64,000 nt of DNA from assembly GCA_000023185.1 (NCBI GenBank), contig CP001622.1, forward strand, positions 3,348,001 through 3,412,000, read 5' to 3'. Origin of the DNA: Rhizobium leguminosarum bv. trifolii WSM1325. Lineage in GTDB: Bacteria > Pseudomonadota > Alphaproteobacteria > Rhizobiales > Rhizobiaceae. Under the pieces are notes generated by a model. It saw only the letters and a program-made list of their open reading frames with translations. It had not been told where the DNA came from and ran no database searches. Of this stretch, positions 1-10,083 are shown piece after piece. Within the stretch, counting starts at the first letter, position 1, and every line of letters begins with the position of its first letter. The position numbers and the translations under genes were made by a program.

Positions 1-12
1 ATACAATTGAAG

Positions 13-45
13 AAGGCGGGTCCTTGCGGCCCGCCTTTTCTTTTT
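13..45 (+). terminator. Rho-independent terminator of an upstream gene
   Basis: An 8-bp arm (AAGGCGGG, 13-20) pairs with CCCGCCTT (30-37), followed by T-rich sequence to about 45. The T tract lies on the + strand side, so it most likely ends a rightward gene left of the window. It also sits just beyond the 3' end of the leftward gene that stops at 113. Confidence 0.8.
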
Positions 46-112
46 CATTCATCTCTGTCCGCAGCCTCAGCACCCCATCAAGATCTGGGAGCGCTGGCAT
101 TGCGTAAACACC

Positions 113-2638
113 TCATTGGCTCGTCGACACATCTCCGAGCGCGGTCCATTCCTTGATCGCAGTATTGAAGGCGTCCGTTCCCGTACCGCCCTTTTCCATC
201 GTCAGCAGCGCGCGGCGGCCGTTGCGGTAGGTGATCGGAATATCGATCCAGTTGCGGGTCGACATCAGGTCGAGATTGGCCTTGCGCGCATCAGGGTAGT
301 CGTTGAGCGCGATCATATGGAAATCGTCGGTGATCTTGGCCGGAACCGCGATCAGCGCATCGCCGCGGTCCTGTTCCGTGCGCTTCATCGAGATGCGCTG
401 GACACTGTCGATGCTGCCGCCTTCGAAATTCGGCGGCACCGAGAAGACGATCTCGACGAGATGGCTTGCCGGCAGCGACGGATCGGAATTGCGTTTGAAG
501 GTGACGAGAGCCGAGAGATTGCGCTCAGGAACCGTGACATTGCCCTGCACCGTCGCCTCCTGCCGGCCGCCCTGGCCGGCCTCGTGCTGCACGCTCCAGA
601 CGACCGATCCCTCGATCGCCGTCGGCGAGCTCTGGCCGATGCGCTCCTCATAGAGGAACATCTTTTGCGACGAACCGACGGGCGCGGCCTGCGGCGGCGA
701 TGCCGCCGCACCGTTCGGCGTCGGCGTGGCGGCGGGTGCCGCATCACCCTGCGCGCTGGCAGGCGGCGTATCGGCTGCCGCGACATTCTGTTCGGCCACC
801 GATTTTCCTTCCGCGGTCGGCGTTCCCGGCACGGTCGCCGGTCCGCTATCGACCTCAGTTCCATCAGTCAGCAGCCGCTGGGTGAATTTCGAATTGGCCG
901 CAGCGCCGTCATTGTTCATTGACGCTACCTGCGGGTTCGGCTGTGCCGGCGTCGCTGGAGTATTCTGCGCTCCTGGTGCGGTCGGCTGGGCTGGCGTCAC
1001 CGCGCCCGGCTGGGCAGGCGTCGACGAACCGTCCGGCGGCGTTGCCGCCTCGTTCCTGGTCGCCTGCGACGGTGCCGAGCTGACGAGCCCGTCGACCATC
1101 GCCACCAATGCCTCTCTGTTCGTCCAGCCTGCATAGGCGCCGCCACCAATCAGGATGAGTGCGAAGATGAGCGTGATCACGGTGCCGATGCCGAAGCGGC
1201 GGCGCTTCGGTTCCATACGGAAGCTCTTGCCCTGCAGCTTGGAGGCGACAATCTGATCGATATCCATCGACGGATTGGCGTCATCGTCGTCAGCGGCGAC
1301 CGAGCCGCGGCGGTCGTAGCCGCGCAGCGCTTTCGCTTCTCGCCAGTCCTCGCTCGGCGCGCCGCTAGCGGGCGCCGGCTTGCCGTTGTGCACTTCCGCG
1401 AAAATATCGACATCGTCGAAATGAGAGGCAACCGGTGTCTTCTTACCGCTGTCGGCCTCGATCGGCGGCAGATCGTCGAAGGCGGCCGTCTCCCAGGAAA
1501 AACTTTCCTTGGCGGCCGGCATGATGGCGGCGGGTGCCACTTTTTCGAGGCTCGATATCACCTCCTCGAAGGCGCGCGCCGAGGCATCGGCGGTAATCGG
1601 CGCCGGCGCCGTCTCCGAATATTGCCGGAGTTCCTCTTCCGCCCATTCGGTCTCCGCATCCTTGGGCGCCGGAGCCGGCGTTTCGGCAACGGGCTCGGTC
1701 CAGACGGGGTCGAAATGCGCCGCAGCTTCGGCCTGCAACGGCTCCTCGCGGCTGTGCTCGACGAACTCCTGCGGACGATCGAAATCGGCGACCGGCTCTA
1801 CAAGGCGGTTGGATGCATGATCTATGCCGCGGGTGATCGGCTGCAACGGCTCGACGGGCTCGTAAGCCTCCTCGGCCTCCGGCTCCTCGCTTTCCACCGC
1901 CGCCGGTTCGGCCGCGATCTCGTCGGCTTCCAGGGCATGCTGCCCGTCGGCACGGTCTTCGTCGGCTTGCTCGCTGCGATGCGCGGCAGGCGGCTCCCAG
2001 CCGCCATGTTCGGCCGGCACGTCTTCAGCAGCGACGTCGCGCGCCTCGCTGGCATGCCATTCCTCGGCCGGCGCTTCCTCCTCATGCGAGGGATGCCAGT
2101 ATGTTTCGGCCGGACCGGATGTCTCCGGCGAAACCGGTGTCTCGGCGGAAACAGGGGTTTCCGCGGGAGCGGCTGTTTCAGGGGAAACGAGTGTTTCCTG
2201 GGAAAGAGGTTCCTCGGCAGCGACCTCTTCCTCAGCCTGCTGCGGTGCGGCGGCTTCCACGTGATCGGGCTCGTCGGCGGCCTCGGCCGCCTGCGGTTCC
2301 GCATAGGCTTCGTATGCCGGTTCCTCGACTGCCGTCTCCGGCGCCGGTTCGCTTTCGTCGTGAACCGCTTGCTCTTCGAAGGATTCCGACGCGGTGACGG
2401 CTGCAACCGGCTCGTCGAGCGGCATCGCCTCGGAGTGTTCGCCTTCCACTTCGCGGATGGCAGCCTCGAGCTTTTCGAGCTGGCGTTGCAGCATGGCTTC
2501 CGGCGGACGCGGCTTCATGTTCTCGAGCTGCCGCTGCACTGCGCCGCGGGCACGTTCGTAGACCTTCACCCGCATCTCGGGGGTATTTTCAGCCAGGCCG
2601 TCGACGGCCCGCCGAATGACTGCAATAAAATCCGCCAT
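113..2638 (-). CDS. Large Glu/Pro/Ala-rich single-span membrane protein of unknown function
   Basis: An 841-residue protein. The N-terminal 70 residues look helical (MADFIAVIRRAVDGL then QRQLEKLEAAIREVE). Residues about 70-400 are a low-complexity Glu/Ala/Pro region with PETPVS-like repeats around 146-179. A basic stretch (KRRRFG, about 478) precedes one hydrophobic span at about 483-505. A Pro/Ala/Thr linker (about 520-655) leads to a more conserved-looking C-terminal domain (about 656-835). This suggests a cytoplasmic disordered arm and a periplasmic C-terminal domain. It starts 60 bases downstream of purA on the same strand, so co-transcription is possible. I do not recognise a named family and infer no function. 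The unusual composition suits the disordered arm and is not in itself a sign of transfer. Confidence 0.8.
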   Translation of the reverse strand: MADFIAVIRRAVDGLAENTPEMRVKVYERARGAVQRQLENMKPRPPEAMLQRQLEKLEAAIREVEGEHSEAMPLDEPVAAVTASESFEEQAVHDESEPAPETAVEEPAYEAYAEPQAAEAADEPDHVEAAAPQQAEEEVAAEEPLSQETLVSPETAAPAETPVSAETPVSPETSGPAETYWHPSHEEEAPAEEWHASEARDVAAEDVPAEHGGWEPPAAHRSEQADEDRADGQHALEADEIAAEPAAVESEEPEAEEAYEPVEPLQPITRGIDHASNRLVEPVADFDRPQEFVEHSREEPLQAEAAAHFDPVWTEPVAETPAPAPKDAETEWAEEELRQYSETAPAPITADASARAFEEVISSLEKVAPAAIMPAAKESFSWETAAFDDLPPIEADSGKKTPVASHFDDVDIFAEVHNGKPAPASGAPSEDWREAKALRGYDRRGSVAADDDDANPSMDIDQIVASKLQGKSFRMEPKRRRFGIGTVITLIFALILIGGGAYAGWTNREALVAMVDGLVSSAPSQATRNEAATPPDGSSTPAQPGAVTPAQPTAPGAQNTPATPAQPNPQVASMNNDGAAANSKFTQRLLTDGTEVDSGPATVPGTPTAEGKSVAEQNVAAADTPPASAQGDAAPAATPTPNGAAASPPQAAPVGSSQKMFLYEERIGQSSPTAIEGSVVWSVQHEAGQGGRQEATVQGNVTVPERNLSALVTFKRNSDPSLPASHLVEIVFSVPPNFEGGSIDSVQRISMKRTEQDRGDALIAVPAKITDDFHMIALNDYPDARKANLDLMSTRNWIDIPITYRNGRRALLTMEKGGTGTDAFNTAIKEWTALGDVSTSQ

Positions 2639-2698
2639 CAGTACTTTCTCAAGAAGTCCGGTACTCTACCGAACCATCCTCCACAGTGACCCGTGAGC

Positions 2699-3997
<1,299 letters not shown>

Positions 3998-4083
3998 CCA
4001 ACTCTTCCTGTTACCGGCGCGGAACCGCGCACCTGCTCAAACCCGCGCATCTATAAAGCTTTGTTTTTTGGAAAGCGACCCTG

Positions 4084-4116
4084 TTGTCACAGCAGATTGG
4101 GCTTTTTACGTGACAA
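4084..4116. promoter_or_regulatory. Inverted repeat in the purA / DMT divergent region
   Basis: TTGTCAC (4084-4090) and GTGACAA (4110-4116) are perfect inverted arms separated by 19 bases, within the divergent region between purA and the transporter. A related CGTCACAAAACG follows near 4140. Spacing of the arms, about three helical turns, would suit a dimeric regulator. No regulator can be named, and chance is possible. Confidence 0.3.
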
Positions 4117-4190
4117 ATCAGCAGCCGGCAGGCTATTTCCCGTCACAAAACGCCGCGCTCGGCGATCGCGGAAAGACGGGAAGAACGCTC

Positions 4191-5108
4191 TTGCAAGCCA
4201 CGGCCTATATTTGCCTCGTTATCGCCACCCTCTGCTGGGGCGGCAACTCCGTCGCCGGCAAGCTCGCGCTCGGGCATATCAGCCCGATGATGCTAACCTT
4301 CCTGCGCTGGTTCCTTGCCGTCGCGATGATCGCCGCAATTTCGCTACCGCAACTGCGGAAGGACTGGCCGGTGGTGAGGAAGAACCTGCCGCTGCTCCTC
4401 TTCTACGGCGTCATCGGCTACACCCTTTTCAACGCTATGCTTTATTCGGCCGTGCAATATACGACGGCGATCAACGTCGCCATCGAGCAGGCCGGCATCC
4501 CGATGCTGATCTTCCTGCTGAATTTCATGTTCTTCCGTACCGGCATCTCGCTGGCGCAATGTCTCGGTTTCGGCATGACGCTGATCGGCGTCGCTCTGAC
4601 CGCCGCGCATGGCGACCTCGCAACGCTGCTGCAACTCAGCCTCAACCGCGGCGACGGGCTCATGCTGATAGCCATTGCCGCCTATTCCGTTTACACGATC
4701 TTCCTGCGCTGGAAGCCGCCGCTCGACTGGCGCACGCTGATGGCGGTCCCGGCGCTCGGCGCCATGCTGACCTCGCTGCCGCTGCTCCTCTGGGAGGCCG
4801 GCCGGGGTGCCGCGCAGTGGCCGGACCAGGCCGGCTGGGTCATCACTCTCTACACGGCGATCTTCCCCTCGCTGGTGGCACAGATCCTCTATATCAAGGG
4901 CGTCGTCGCAATCGGCGCCAACCGCGCCGGCCTCTTCATCAATCTCGTGCCAGTGTTCGGAACGCTGCTCTCCGTCGCCCTGATCGGCGAGCAGCTGCAG
5001 TCTTTCCATGTAATCGCACTGGTACTGACCTTGGGCGGCATTGCCATCGCCGAAAAGGGCCGTCCCAAAGCTTCGTCGCCGACCGTGCCCGCCTCACCCG
5101 TGGATTAA
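4191..5108 (+). CDS. DMT-superfamily (EamA) transporter
   Basis: An inner-membrane drug/metabolite transporter with two EamA repeats and about ten hydrophobic spans. It begins ATAYICLVIATLCWGGNSVAGKLALG, the typical first EamA helix. The second repeat starts near GDGLMLIAIAAYSVYTIFLRW. Substrate cannot be told; relatives export amino acids or other metabolites. The start is uncertain: a TTG at 4191 has a GGGAAG seven bases upstream and gives 305 residues, while an in-frame GTG at 4110 lacks a visible ribosome site. Still longer frames would run into purA. The stop codon lies inside a shared terminator hairpin with the convergent acetyltransferase. Confidence 0.85.
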   Translation: MQATAYICLVIATLCWGGNSVAGKLALGHISPMMLTFLRWFLAVAMIAAISLPQLRKDWPVVRKNLPLLLFYGVIGYTLFNAMLYSAVQYTTAINVAIEQAGIPMLIFLLNFMFFRTGISLAQCLGFGMTLIGVALTAAHGDLATLLQLSLNRGDGLMLIAIAAYSVYTIFLRWKPPLDWRTLMAVPALGAMLTSLPLLLWEAGRGAAQWPDQAGWVITLYTAIFPSLVAQILYIKGVVAIGANRAGLFINLVPVFGTLLSVALIGEQLQSFHVIALVLTLGGIAIAEKGRPKASSPTVPASPVD

Positions 5109-5136
5109 AGCCTTCCCGGTCGGGAAAAGGCTTTAA
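5105..5136. terminator. Bidirectional terminator containing both stop codons
   Basis: TTAAAGCCTTCCC (5105-5117) pairs with GGGAAAAGGCTTTAA (5122-5136), apart from two extra A bases in the right arm. The TAA of the DMT gene (5106-5108) and the TAA of the leftward acetyltransferase (5133-5135) are both built into the stem. A/T runs at the stem ends let it act in both directions. Confidence 0.75.
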
Positions 5137-5981
5137 CCAAGCTCCAGCGTCGTCACGCCGAAGACGTGCTTCAGCGGAATGGCCGGCGCCGACCCGCGAT
5201 ACATGCGTGTCGTCTCGAACACCGGTTGAAGACCGATGCCTTCGGCAAGCGCGACCGCCTCGTGGTTCTCTGCGGGAATATCGATGAAGACCGCGGCCCC
5301 CTTCGCCTCGGGGATCAATTCGGCAAGCAACGCCGCGGCGCTGTCGGCATCATTGGCAAAGAGCGGGCCGACCTTGTAGCCCTCGTAGCAGCGGCGGATC
5401 GTGGCGTAACCGCGGATCTTGCCGCTCTTGCGCACCACCGCCGAACGGCGGCCCCTGCGGCCGGTGCACCAGGAGGTGAGGAAGGCATCCCGCGGCTGCG
5501 GAAAGATCGCCGAATCATAGCGCTGCAGGCCTTCGAGGCGTGAATCCAGCACCGGCTGCGCGACAAGCGTCGAGACCGGCAAGGAGGTGGCGACGCCGCC
5601 GTAGCGAATGGTGGAATAGGCTGGCTCGAAGCCGGCCTTGCGGTAGTTGTCCTGCTGTGCGGCGACGCCGTCGAGACCGATCGTGCGGTCTCCCGCGCTG
5701 GCAATGCCCGTCTCCCAGATCGCCTTGCCATAACCCTTGCCGCGAAAATCAGGATGGACGATGTAAAGGCCCAGGAAGGCGAAACTCTCACCATATTTGA
5801 CGACCGAGATCGAACCGACGGGGACTTCGCCGATGGAGCCGACGAAAAATCCTGACGGATCGGCCTCGAGGAATGCAAGCGAATCGTCGAGGCCAGGGTT
5901 CCAGCCTTCCTGACGCGCCCATTCGAGCACGAGTTCCAGTTCGCCGGGCCGCATCGAACGAACGGCAAATTCCGAATTCAT
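5133..5981 (-). CDS. GNAT-family N-acetyltransferase with a C-terminal second domain
   Basis: Transfers an acetyl group from acetyl-CoA to an unknown substrate in the cytoplasm. Residues about 5-130 form the GNAT fold. The acetyl-CoA loop is visible as VHPDFRGKGYGKAIW (Q/RxxGxG/A type), preceded by the beta-strand FAFLGLYIV. Residues about 150-280 form a second domain resembling the C-terminal Acetyltransf_18 domain of two-domain GNATs. Its 282 residues suit that architecture. It is convergent with the DMT transporter, with which it shares a terminator. Confidence 0.85.
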   Translation of the reverse strand: MNSEFAVRSMRPGELELVLEWARQEGWNPGLDDSLAFLEADPSGFFVGSIGEVPVGSISVVKYGESFAFLGLYIVHPDFRGKGYGKAIWETGIASAGDRTIGLDGVAAQQDNYRKAGFEPAYSTIRYGGVATSLPVSTLVAQPVLDSRLEGLQRYDSAIFPQPRDAFLTSWCTGRRGRRSAVVRKSGKIRGYATIRRCYEGYKVGPLFANDADSAAALLAELIPEAKGAAVFIDIPAENHEAVALAEGIGLQPVFETTRMYRGSAPAIPLKHVFGVTTLELG

Positions 5982-6349
5982 GCGACTTTCCTAGATTAAA
6001 TGTCCCGCAAGTCCATCCCGGCAACGGCAAAGCAATTGTCGGGCCCCAGCTCCCGATTGCACCTGCGAACGATGGAGAGCCGCGCTCATGGACTTGACGA
6101 CGCGTATAATCATTTTTCGATGCAATACAGAAAGCTTCGTTTCCGCATTACCATGAAACAATGCCGTTGCAAGCTCAAGAAAATTACTTGCACGCCAATT
6201 ATCTTCCTGCGGATGCGAATAAAAAGCCGCGCCGAAAAGAGACCGCCTGCGAATTTGAAAGACGAGAGAAGCGTTCGTCCAAAATCACCTCCGCGACGCG
6301 GCAAAAACCGGGAGCGATGACAGTCGCCAGCGGACGGGTCGCCGGCCGT
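5982..6349. other. Intergenic region without a supported gene
   Basis: A 368-base stretch between the acetyltransferase start and the 3' end of the c-di-GMP enzyme. It is more AT-rich than its surroundings around 6100-6240, fitting the acetyltransferase promoter. Short open frames here (for example 6110-6304 on the minus strand) lack a ribosome site and recognisable sequence. No convincing tRNA, repeat or hairpin was seen. Confidence 0.5.
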
Positions 6350-8167
6350 TCAGTTGCCCATCGCGGTCTTCTGCTTTTCGATTCGGCTCGTCATCGATGA
6401 GAACAGACGATCTGTCTCCGCCGCCGGTGCGGGATAACCGAACGCATAGCCCTGCAGGCCGTCGCAGCCGAGTTGCGCCAGCACGACGGCATGCGCCTCG
6501 GTCTCGATGCCCTCGGCGATCACCTCGACATCGAGTGCCTTGGCGATTTCCACGATCGAACCCACCACGCGCCGCTGTTCGGCCGAGCTGACGACCTCGG
6601 TGACGAGTTGCCGGTCGATCTTCAGCCGTTTCGGCCGCAGCTTGACGAGACCGATGAGCGAGGCATGACCGGATCCGAAGTCGTCAATCTCGATGTCGAT
6701 GCCCATCTGCTTGATACCGCCGATATGATCGAGCAGTTTTTCGTCGCTGTCGTCGAGGAAAATCGTTTCGACCAGTTCGAAGACGATCACGCCGGGCGGG
6801 ATATCGAGCTTCCTCAGCTTGTCGAGCAGTGCCGGATCGGCAAGCCGCGACGCCGAGATATTGACGGCGATGCGCGGAACCGCAAGGCCGCGCAACAGCC
6901 AGAACAGCCGGTCTTCGAGAACGCTTTTGAGGATCGCCGCGTCGATCTCCGCCGCAAGTCCGTGCTCATCGGCAATCTTCAGGAATACCCCCGGAGCGAG
7001 CACGCCCTTCTCCGGATGTTTCCAGCGCGCCAGCGCCTCGAAGCCGATGACCTCCCGCGTCCGGGCGTCGAGCTGCAGCTGATAATAGGGAAGGATCTCA
7101 CCGCGCTCCAGCCCAAGCTTCAACTCTTCGGCGAGGCGACGCTTGGAGCGCAGATCCTCCTGCAATTGCCGCGTGAAGAATTCGACGCGGTTGCGCCCGA
7201 GCTTCTTGGCCTGGTAGAGCGCCAGGTCGGATTCGGCCAGCAGGTTGCGCGCACGCCGATCGCCGCTCCAGGAAACGCCGATCGAGGCGCCGGATTGCAG
7301 CATCTCCTGGCCGAAGCGGATCTTCTTCCGCAGCCGACGCTGGACGTCCTCGGTGATCAGCTTCAGCTCAGTGAGATCGGCGAAATTGACCAGTACGATG
7401 ACGAATTCATCGCCGCCAACGCGGGCGACCACGCCATTTGCAGGAATGGCGGCGGTGATTCTAAGTGCTGCGGCCCTGAGAACGGCGTCGCCAGCGGCAT
7501 GACCGTGGCTGTCGTTAATCTGCTTGAACTGGTCGAGGTCAAGATGCAGCACGGCAAGCGTCGTGATGCTTTTGTCGGCTGGCAACTCCGCCAGCCGCTT
7601 GTCGAGAAGGCGCCGGTTCGGCAGGCCGGTGAGATAGTCATGATCGGCGACATGCTCGATGCGGGCATTGCTTTCCTCGAGCGCCAGCGCCCTCGCCTCG
7701 GCCACCACCTTTTGCCGCGCCAGTTCCGCGTTGAGCAGTATGTCGGCCGTCACATCCCATTCGGCGCCGATGAAGGAAGGCAGACCCTCCGCATCGACAT
7801 AGAAATGCGCGCGCGAACGCAAATGGCGGATTTCACCGCTCGGCAGCACGATCCGAAATTGCGAATTATAGGCGCCGCGCGTCGTTATCGCCTGCTCGAA
7901 GTCGCGTTCGGCCCGCTCGCGATCATCGGGATGGATGGCATCCGACCAAAGCGATGCCGGCACCAGCCGGCACGTCTCGCCGGTCTCGTAGAGACGATGC
8001 ATCTGTGCATCCCACAAGATCCCGTCCTGCTCGATGCTGTGCTCCCAGACACCGATCTGGGATGCATCGAGAGCGAGTTCGAGCCGACGCAGAAGATCCT
8101 GGAACTCCCGTTCGGATCGTGTGGCTTTGATCTCTGGCAACGCGGTCCCAGCCTTAGAAGCTTGCAT
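6350..8167 (-). CDS. PAS-GGDEF-EAL cyclic di-GMP signalling protein
   Basis: A 605-residue cytoplasmic protein without membrane segments that may make and/or break c-di-GMP, controlling motility, adhesion or polysaccharide output. A PAS domain covers about 25-145 (IGVWEHS...IHPDDRERAERDF). The GGDEF domain covers about 170-335, with intact GGDEF at 251-255. The EAL domain covers about 345-595, with intact EALAR at 377-381, DDFGSG and EGIET. The position of the RxxD inhibitory site before GGDEF reads PANG, so product inhibition at that site is not expected. Both active-site motifs are present, so the net activity cannot be predicted. It is monocistronic. Confidence 0.93.
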   Translation of the reverse strand: MQASKAGTALPEIKATRSEREFQDLLRRLELALDASQIGVWEHSIEQDGILWDAQMHRLYETGETCRLVPASLWSDAIHPDDRERAERDFEQAITTRGAYNSQFRIVLPSGEIRHLRSRAHFYVDAEGLPSFIGAEWDVTADILLNAELARQKVVAEARALALEESNARIEHVADHDYLTGLPNRRLLDKRLAELPADKSITTLAVLHLDLDQFKQINDSHGHAAGDAVLRAAALRITAAIPANGVVARVGGDEFVIVLVNFADLTELKLITEDVQRRLRKKIRFGQEMLQSGASIGVSWSGDRRARNLLAESDLALYQAKKLGRNRVEFFTRQLQEDLRSKRRLAEELKLGLERGEILPYYQLQLDARTREVIGFEALARWKHPEKGVLAPGVFLKIADEHGLAAEIDAAILKSVLEDRLFWLLRGLAVPRIAVNISASRLADPALLDKLRKLDIPPGVIVFELVETIFLDDSDEKLLDHIGGIKQMGIDIEIDDFGSGHASLIGLVKLRPKRLKIDRQLVTEVVSSAEQRRVVGSIVEIAKALDVEVIAEGIETEAHAVVLAQLGCDGLQGYAFGYPAPAAETDRLFSSMTSRIEKQKTAMGN

Positions 8168-8298
8168 AACGGCAATATGGTCTCAAGCCGGCATTAATGA
8201 AGCCTTGTGCTGATGACCGAACTAATGACTAGGTGAACTGTTCGTTACGACTTTCCCCTTTTGGATCAAAGGACTTGCAGTCTGCGGCACCTTTAAGA

Positions 8299-10083
8299 TC
8301 AGTGGTTGTGCCGCGGCGGGTTTTTTGCGATCTGGCGGAATTCCGCCGCTCCCTCCAGCACCGCGCCGTCCGACAATTGCGTCACCGAGCGGCGGTAGAT
8401 CTGCTGCCACGGCGTCGCATCCGCCGGCACTGGCGGGATGCCGTCGCCCTTGCGCCGTTCGATCTCGGCGTCCTCGACCAGCATGTCGCAGCGCCCGTGG
8501 TTGAAGTCGATGCGGATGATATCGCCGGTACGAAGCCAGGCGAGGCCGCCTCCCGCTGCACTCTCCGGCGAGGCGTTGAGGATCGAGGGACTGTCCGCCG
8601 TGCCCGACTGGCGGCCGTCGCCGATCGTCGGCAGGCTGCTGATGCCGCGCTTCAGGAGATGATCCGGCGGCTGCATGTTGACGACCTCAGCCGAACCCGG
8701 CCAGCCGATCGGCCCGGCGCCGCGGATGGCGAGGATGGTGTTTTCGTCGATACCGAGTTCGGGATCGTTGATGCGCTTGTGATAGTCCTCGGAACCGTCG
8801 AAAACCACCGCCCTGCCCTCGAAGACGCCTTCGTGCCCGGGTTCCTCAAGGTAGCGCCGGCGGAAATCCTCCGAGACCACGCTCATCTTCATGATCGCGA
8901 AATCGAAGAGATTGCCTTTGAGAACGAGGAAGCCCGCCCGCTCCTTCAGCGGCTCAGCGAACGGCTTGATAACCTCGCGGTCGCGCGCTTCCTTGCCCTC
9001 TAGGTTCTCGGCGATCGTCCTGCCCGTCACCGTGCGACAGTTGCCGGCGAGCTTTCCGGCCTGCAGCAACTCCCACATGATCGCCGGCGTACCGCCGGCA
9101 CGATGAAAGCGCTCTCCGAGATAGGCGCCCGCCGGCTGGACATTGGCCAGCAGCGGGATATCGAAACCATGTACCTGCCAATCGTCGGGATAGAGTTCGA
9201 CGCCGGCGTGCTTCGCCATCGCGGCCAGATGCGGCTGCGCGTTGGTCGAGCCGCCGATCGCCGAATTGGTGCGGATCGCATTCAGGAAAGCCTCGCGCGT
9301 CAGGATATCCGACGGCTTCAGATCCTCGAACACGATTTCGACGGCGCGTCGCCCGGTGCGGTAGGCCATCTGGCCGCGTTCGCGGTAAGCGGCCGGAATG
9401 GCGCCACAGCCGGTCAGCGAAAGGCCGAGCGCCTCGGCCAGCGCATTCATCGTCGAAGCGGTGCCCATCGTATTGCAGTGGCCGACGGAAGGCGCAGAAT
9501 CGAGCGCCGCCTGCAGAAATTCCTCCCGATCGATCTCGCCTGCCGCATATTTCCGCCGCATCCGCCAGATCACCGTCCCGGAGCCCGCCAGCTCCCCCTC
9601 GTGCCAACCGTCGAGCATCGGCCCTCCGGAGAGCACGATCGCCGGAATATCGACCGTCGAAGCAGCCATGATCGCTGAAGGCGTGGTCTTGTCGCAGCCG
9701 GTGGTCAGCACGACACCGTCGAGCGGATAGCCGTAGAGGATTTCGACGAGGCCGAGATAGGCGAGATTGCGGTCGAGTGCGGCCGTCGGGCGCTTGCAAT
9801 TCTCGAAGATCGGATGCGTCGGAAACTCGATCGGAATGCCGCCGGCATCGCGGATGCCGTCGCGCACCCGCTTGGCAAGCTCGACATGCACTCTGTTGCA
9901 AGGCGTGAGATCGCTGCCGCTCTGGGCAATCCCGATGACCGGCTTGCCGGAGCGCAGTTCTTCCGGCGTGATGCCGTAATTCATGAAGCGCTCCAGATAG
10001 AGCGCTGCCATGTCGATATGATCGGGATTGTCGAACCAGTCCTGCGAACGCAGGCGCCGCTTCGGCGAATGGCTGTCCGTCAC
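8299..10083 (-). CDS. xylD: D-xylonate dehydratase (IlvD/Edd family)
   Basis: Dehydrates a sugar acid to its 2-keto-3-deoxy derivative, most likely D-xylonate. It has 594 residues and an Fe-S cluster, with candidate cluster cysteines at C62 (TPCNRVH), C130 (TTGCDKTTPS) and C203 (GHCNTMGTAST). The start RSQDWFDNPDHIDMAALYLERFMNYGITPEELRSG and the end PRHNH closely match what I recall of Caulobacter XylD. L-arabinonate dehydratase is a close relative and cannot be excluded. It overlaps the preceding dehydrogenase gene by 4 bases (ATGA), so the two are translationally coupled. None of the remaining xylose-oxidation genes is in the window. Confidence 0.85.
   Translation of the reverse strand: MTDSHSPKRRLRSQDWFDNPDHIDMAALYLERFMNYGITPEELRSGKPVIGIAQSGSDLTPCNRVHVELAKRVRDGIRDAGGIPIEFPTHPIFENCKRPTAALDRNLAYLGLVEILYGYPLDGVVLTTGCDKTTPSAIMAASTVDIPAIVLSGGPMLDGWHEGELAGSGTVIWRMRRKYAAGEIDREEFLQAALDSAPSVGHCNTMGTASTMNALAEALGLSLTGCGAIPAAYRERGQMAYRTGRRAVEIVFEDLKPSDILTREAFLNAIRTNSAIGGSTNAQPHLAAMAKHAGVELYPDDWQVHGFDIPLLANVQPAGAYLGERFHRAGGTPAIMWELLQAGKLAGNCRTVTGRTIAENLEGKEARDREVIKPFAEPLKERAGFLVLKGNLFDFAIMKMSVVSEDFRRRYLEEPGHEGVFEGRAVVFDGSEDYHKRINDPELGIDENTILAIRGAGPIGWPGSAEVVNMQPPDHLLKRGISSLPTIGDGRQSGTADSPSILNASPESAAGGGLAWLRTGDIIRIDFNHGRCDMLVEDAEIERRKGDGIPPVPADATPWQQIYRRSVTQLSDGAVLEGAAEFRQIAKNPPRHNH

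Noticed and set aside
1388..2689. A 433-residue + strand open frame opposite the large membrane protein
   Set aside because: It is Arg/Gly/Leu-rich with no domain or start signal. The minus-strand protein has a sensible membrane topology and ordered N- and C-terminal regions.
6000..6320. Short open frames on both strands in the 5982-6349 gap
   Set aside because: They overlap each other, are rich in Arg/Lys, lack ribosome sites, and show nothing family-like.
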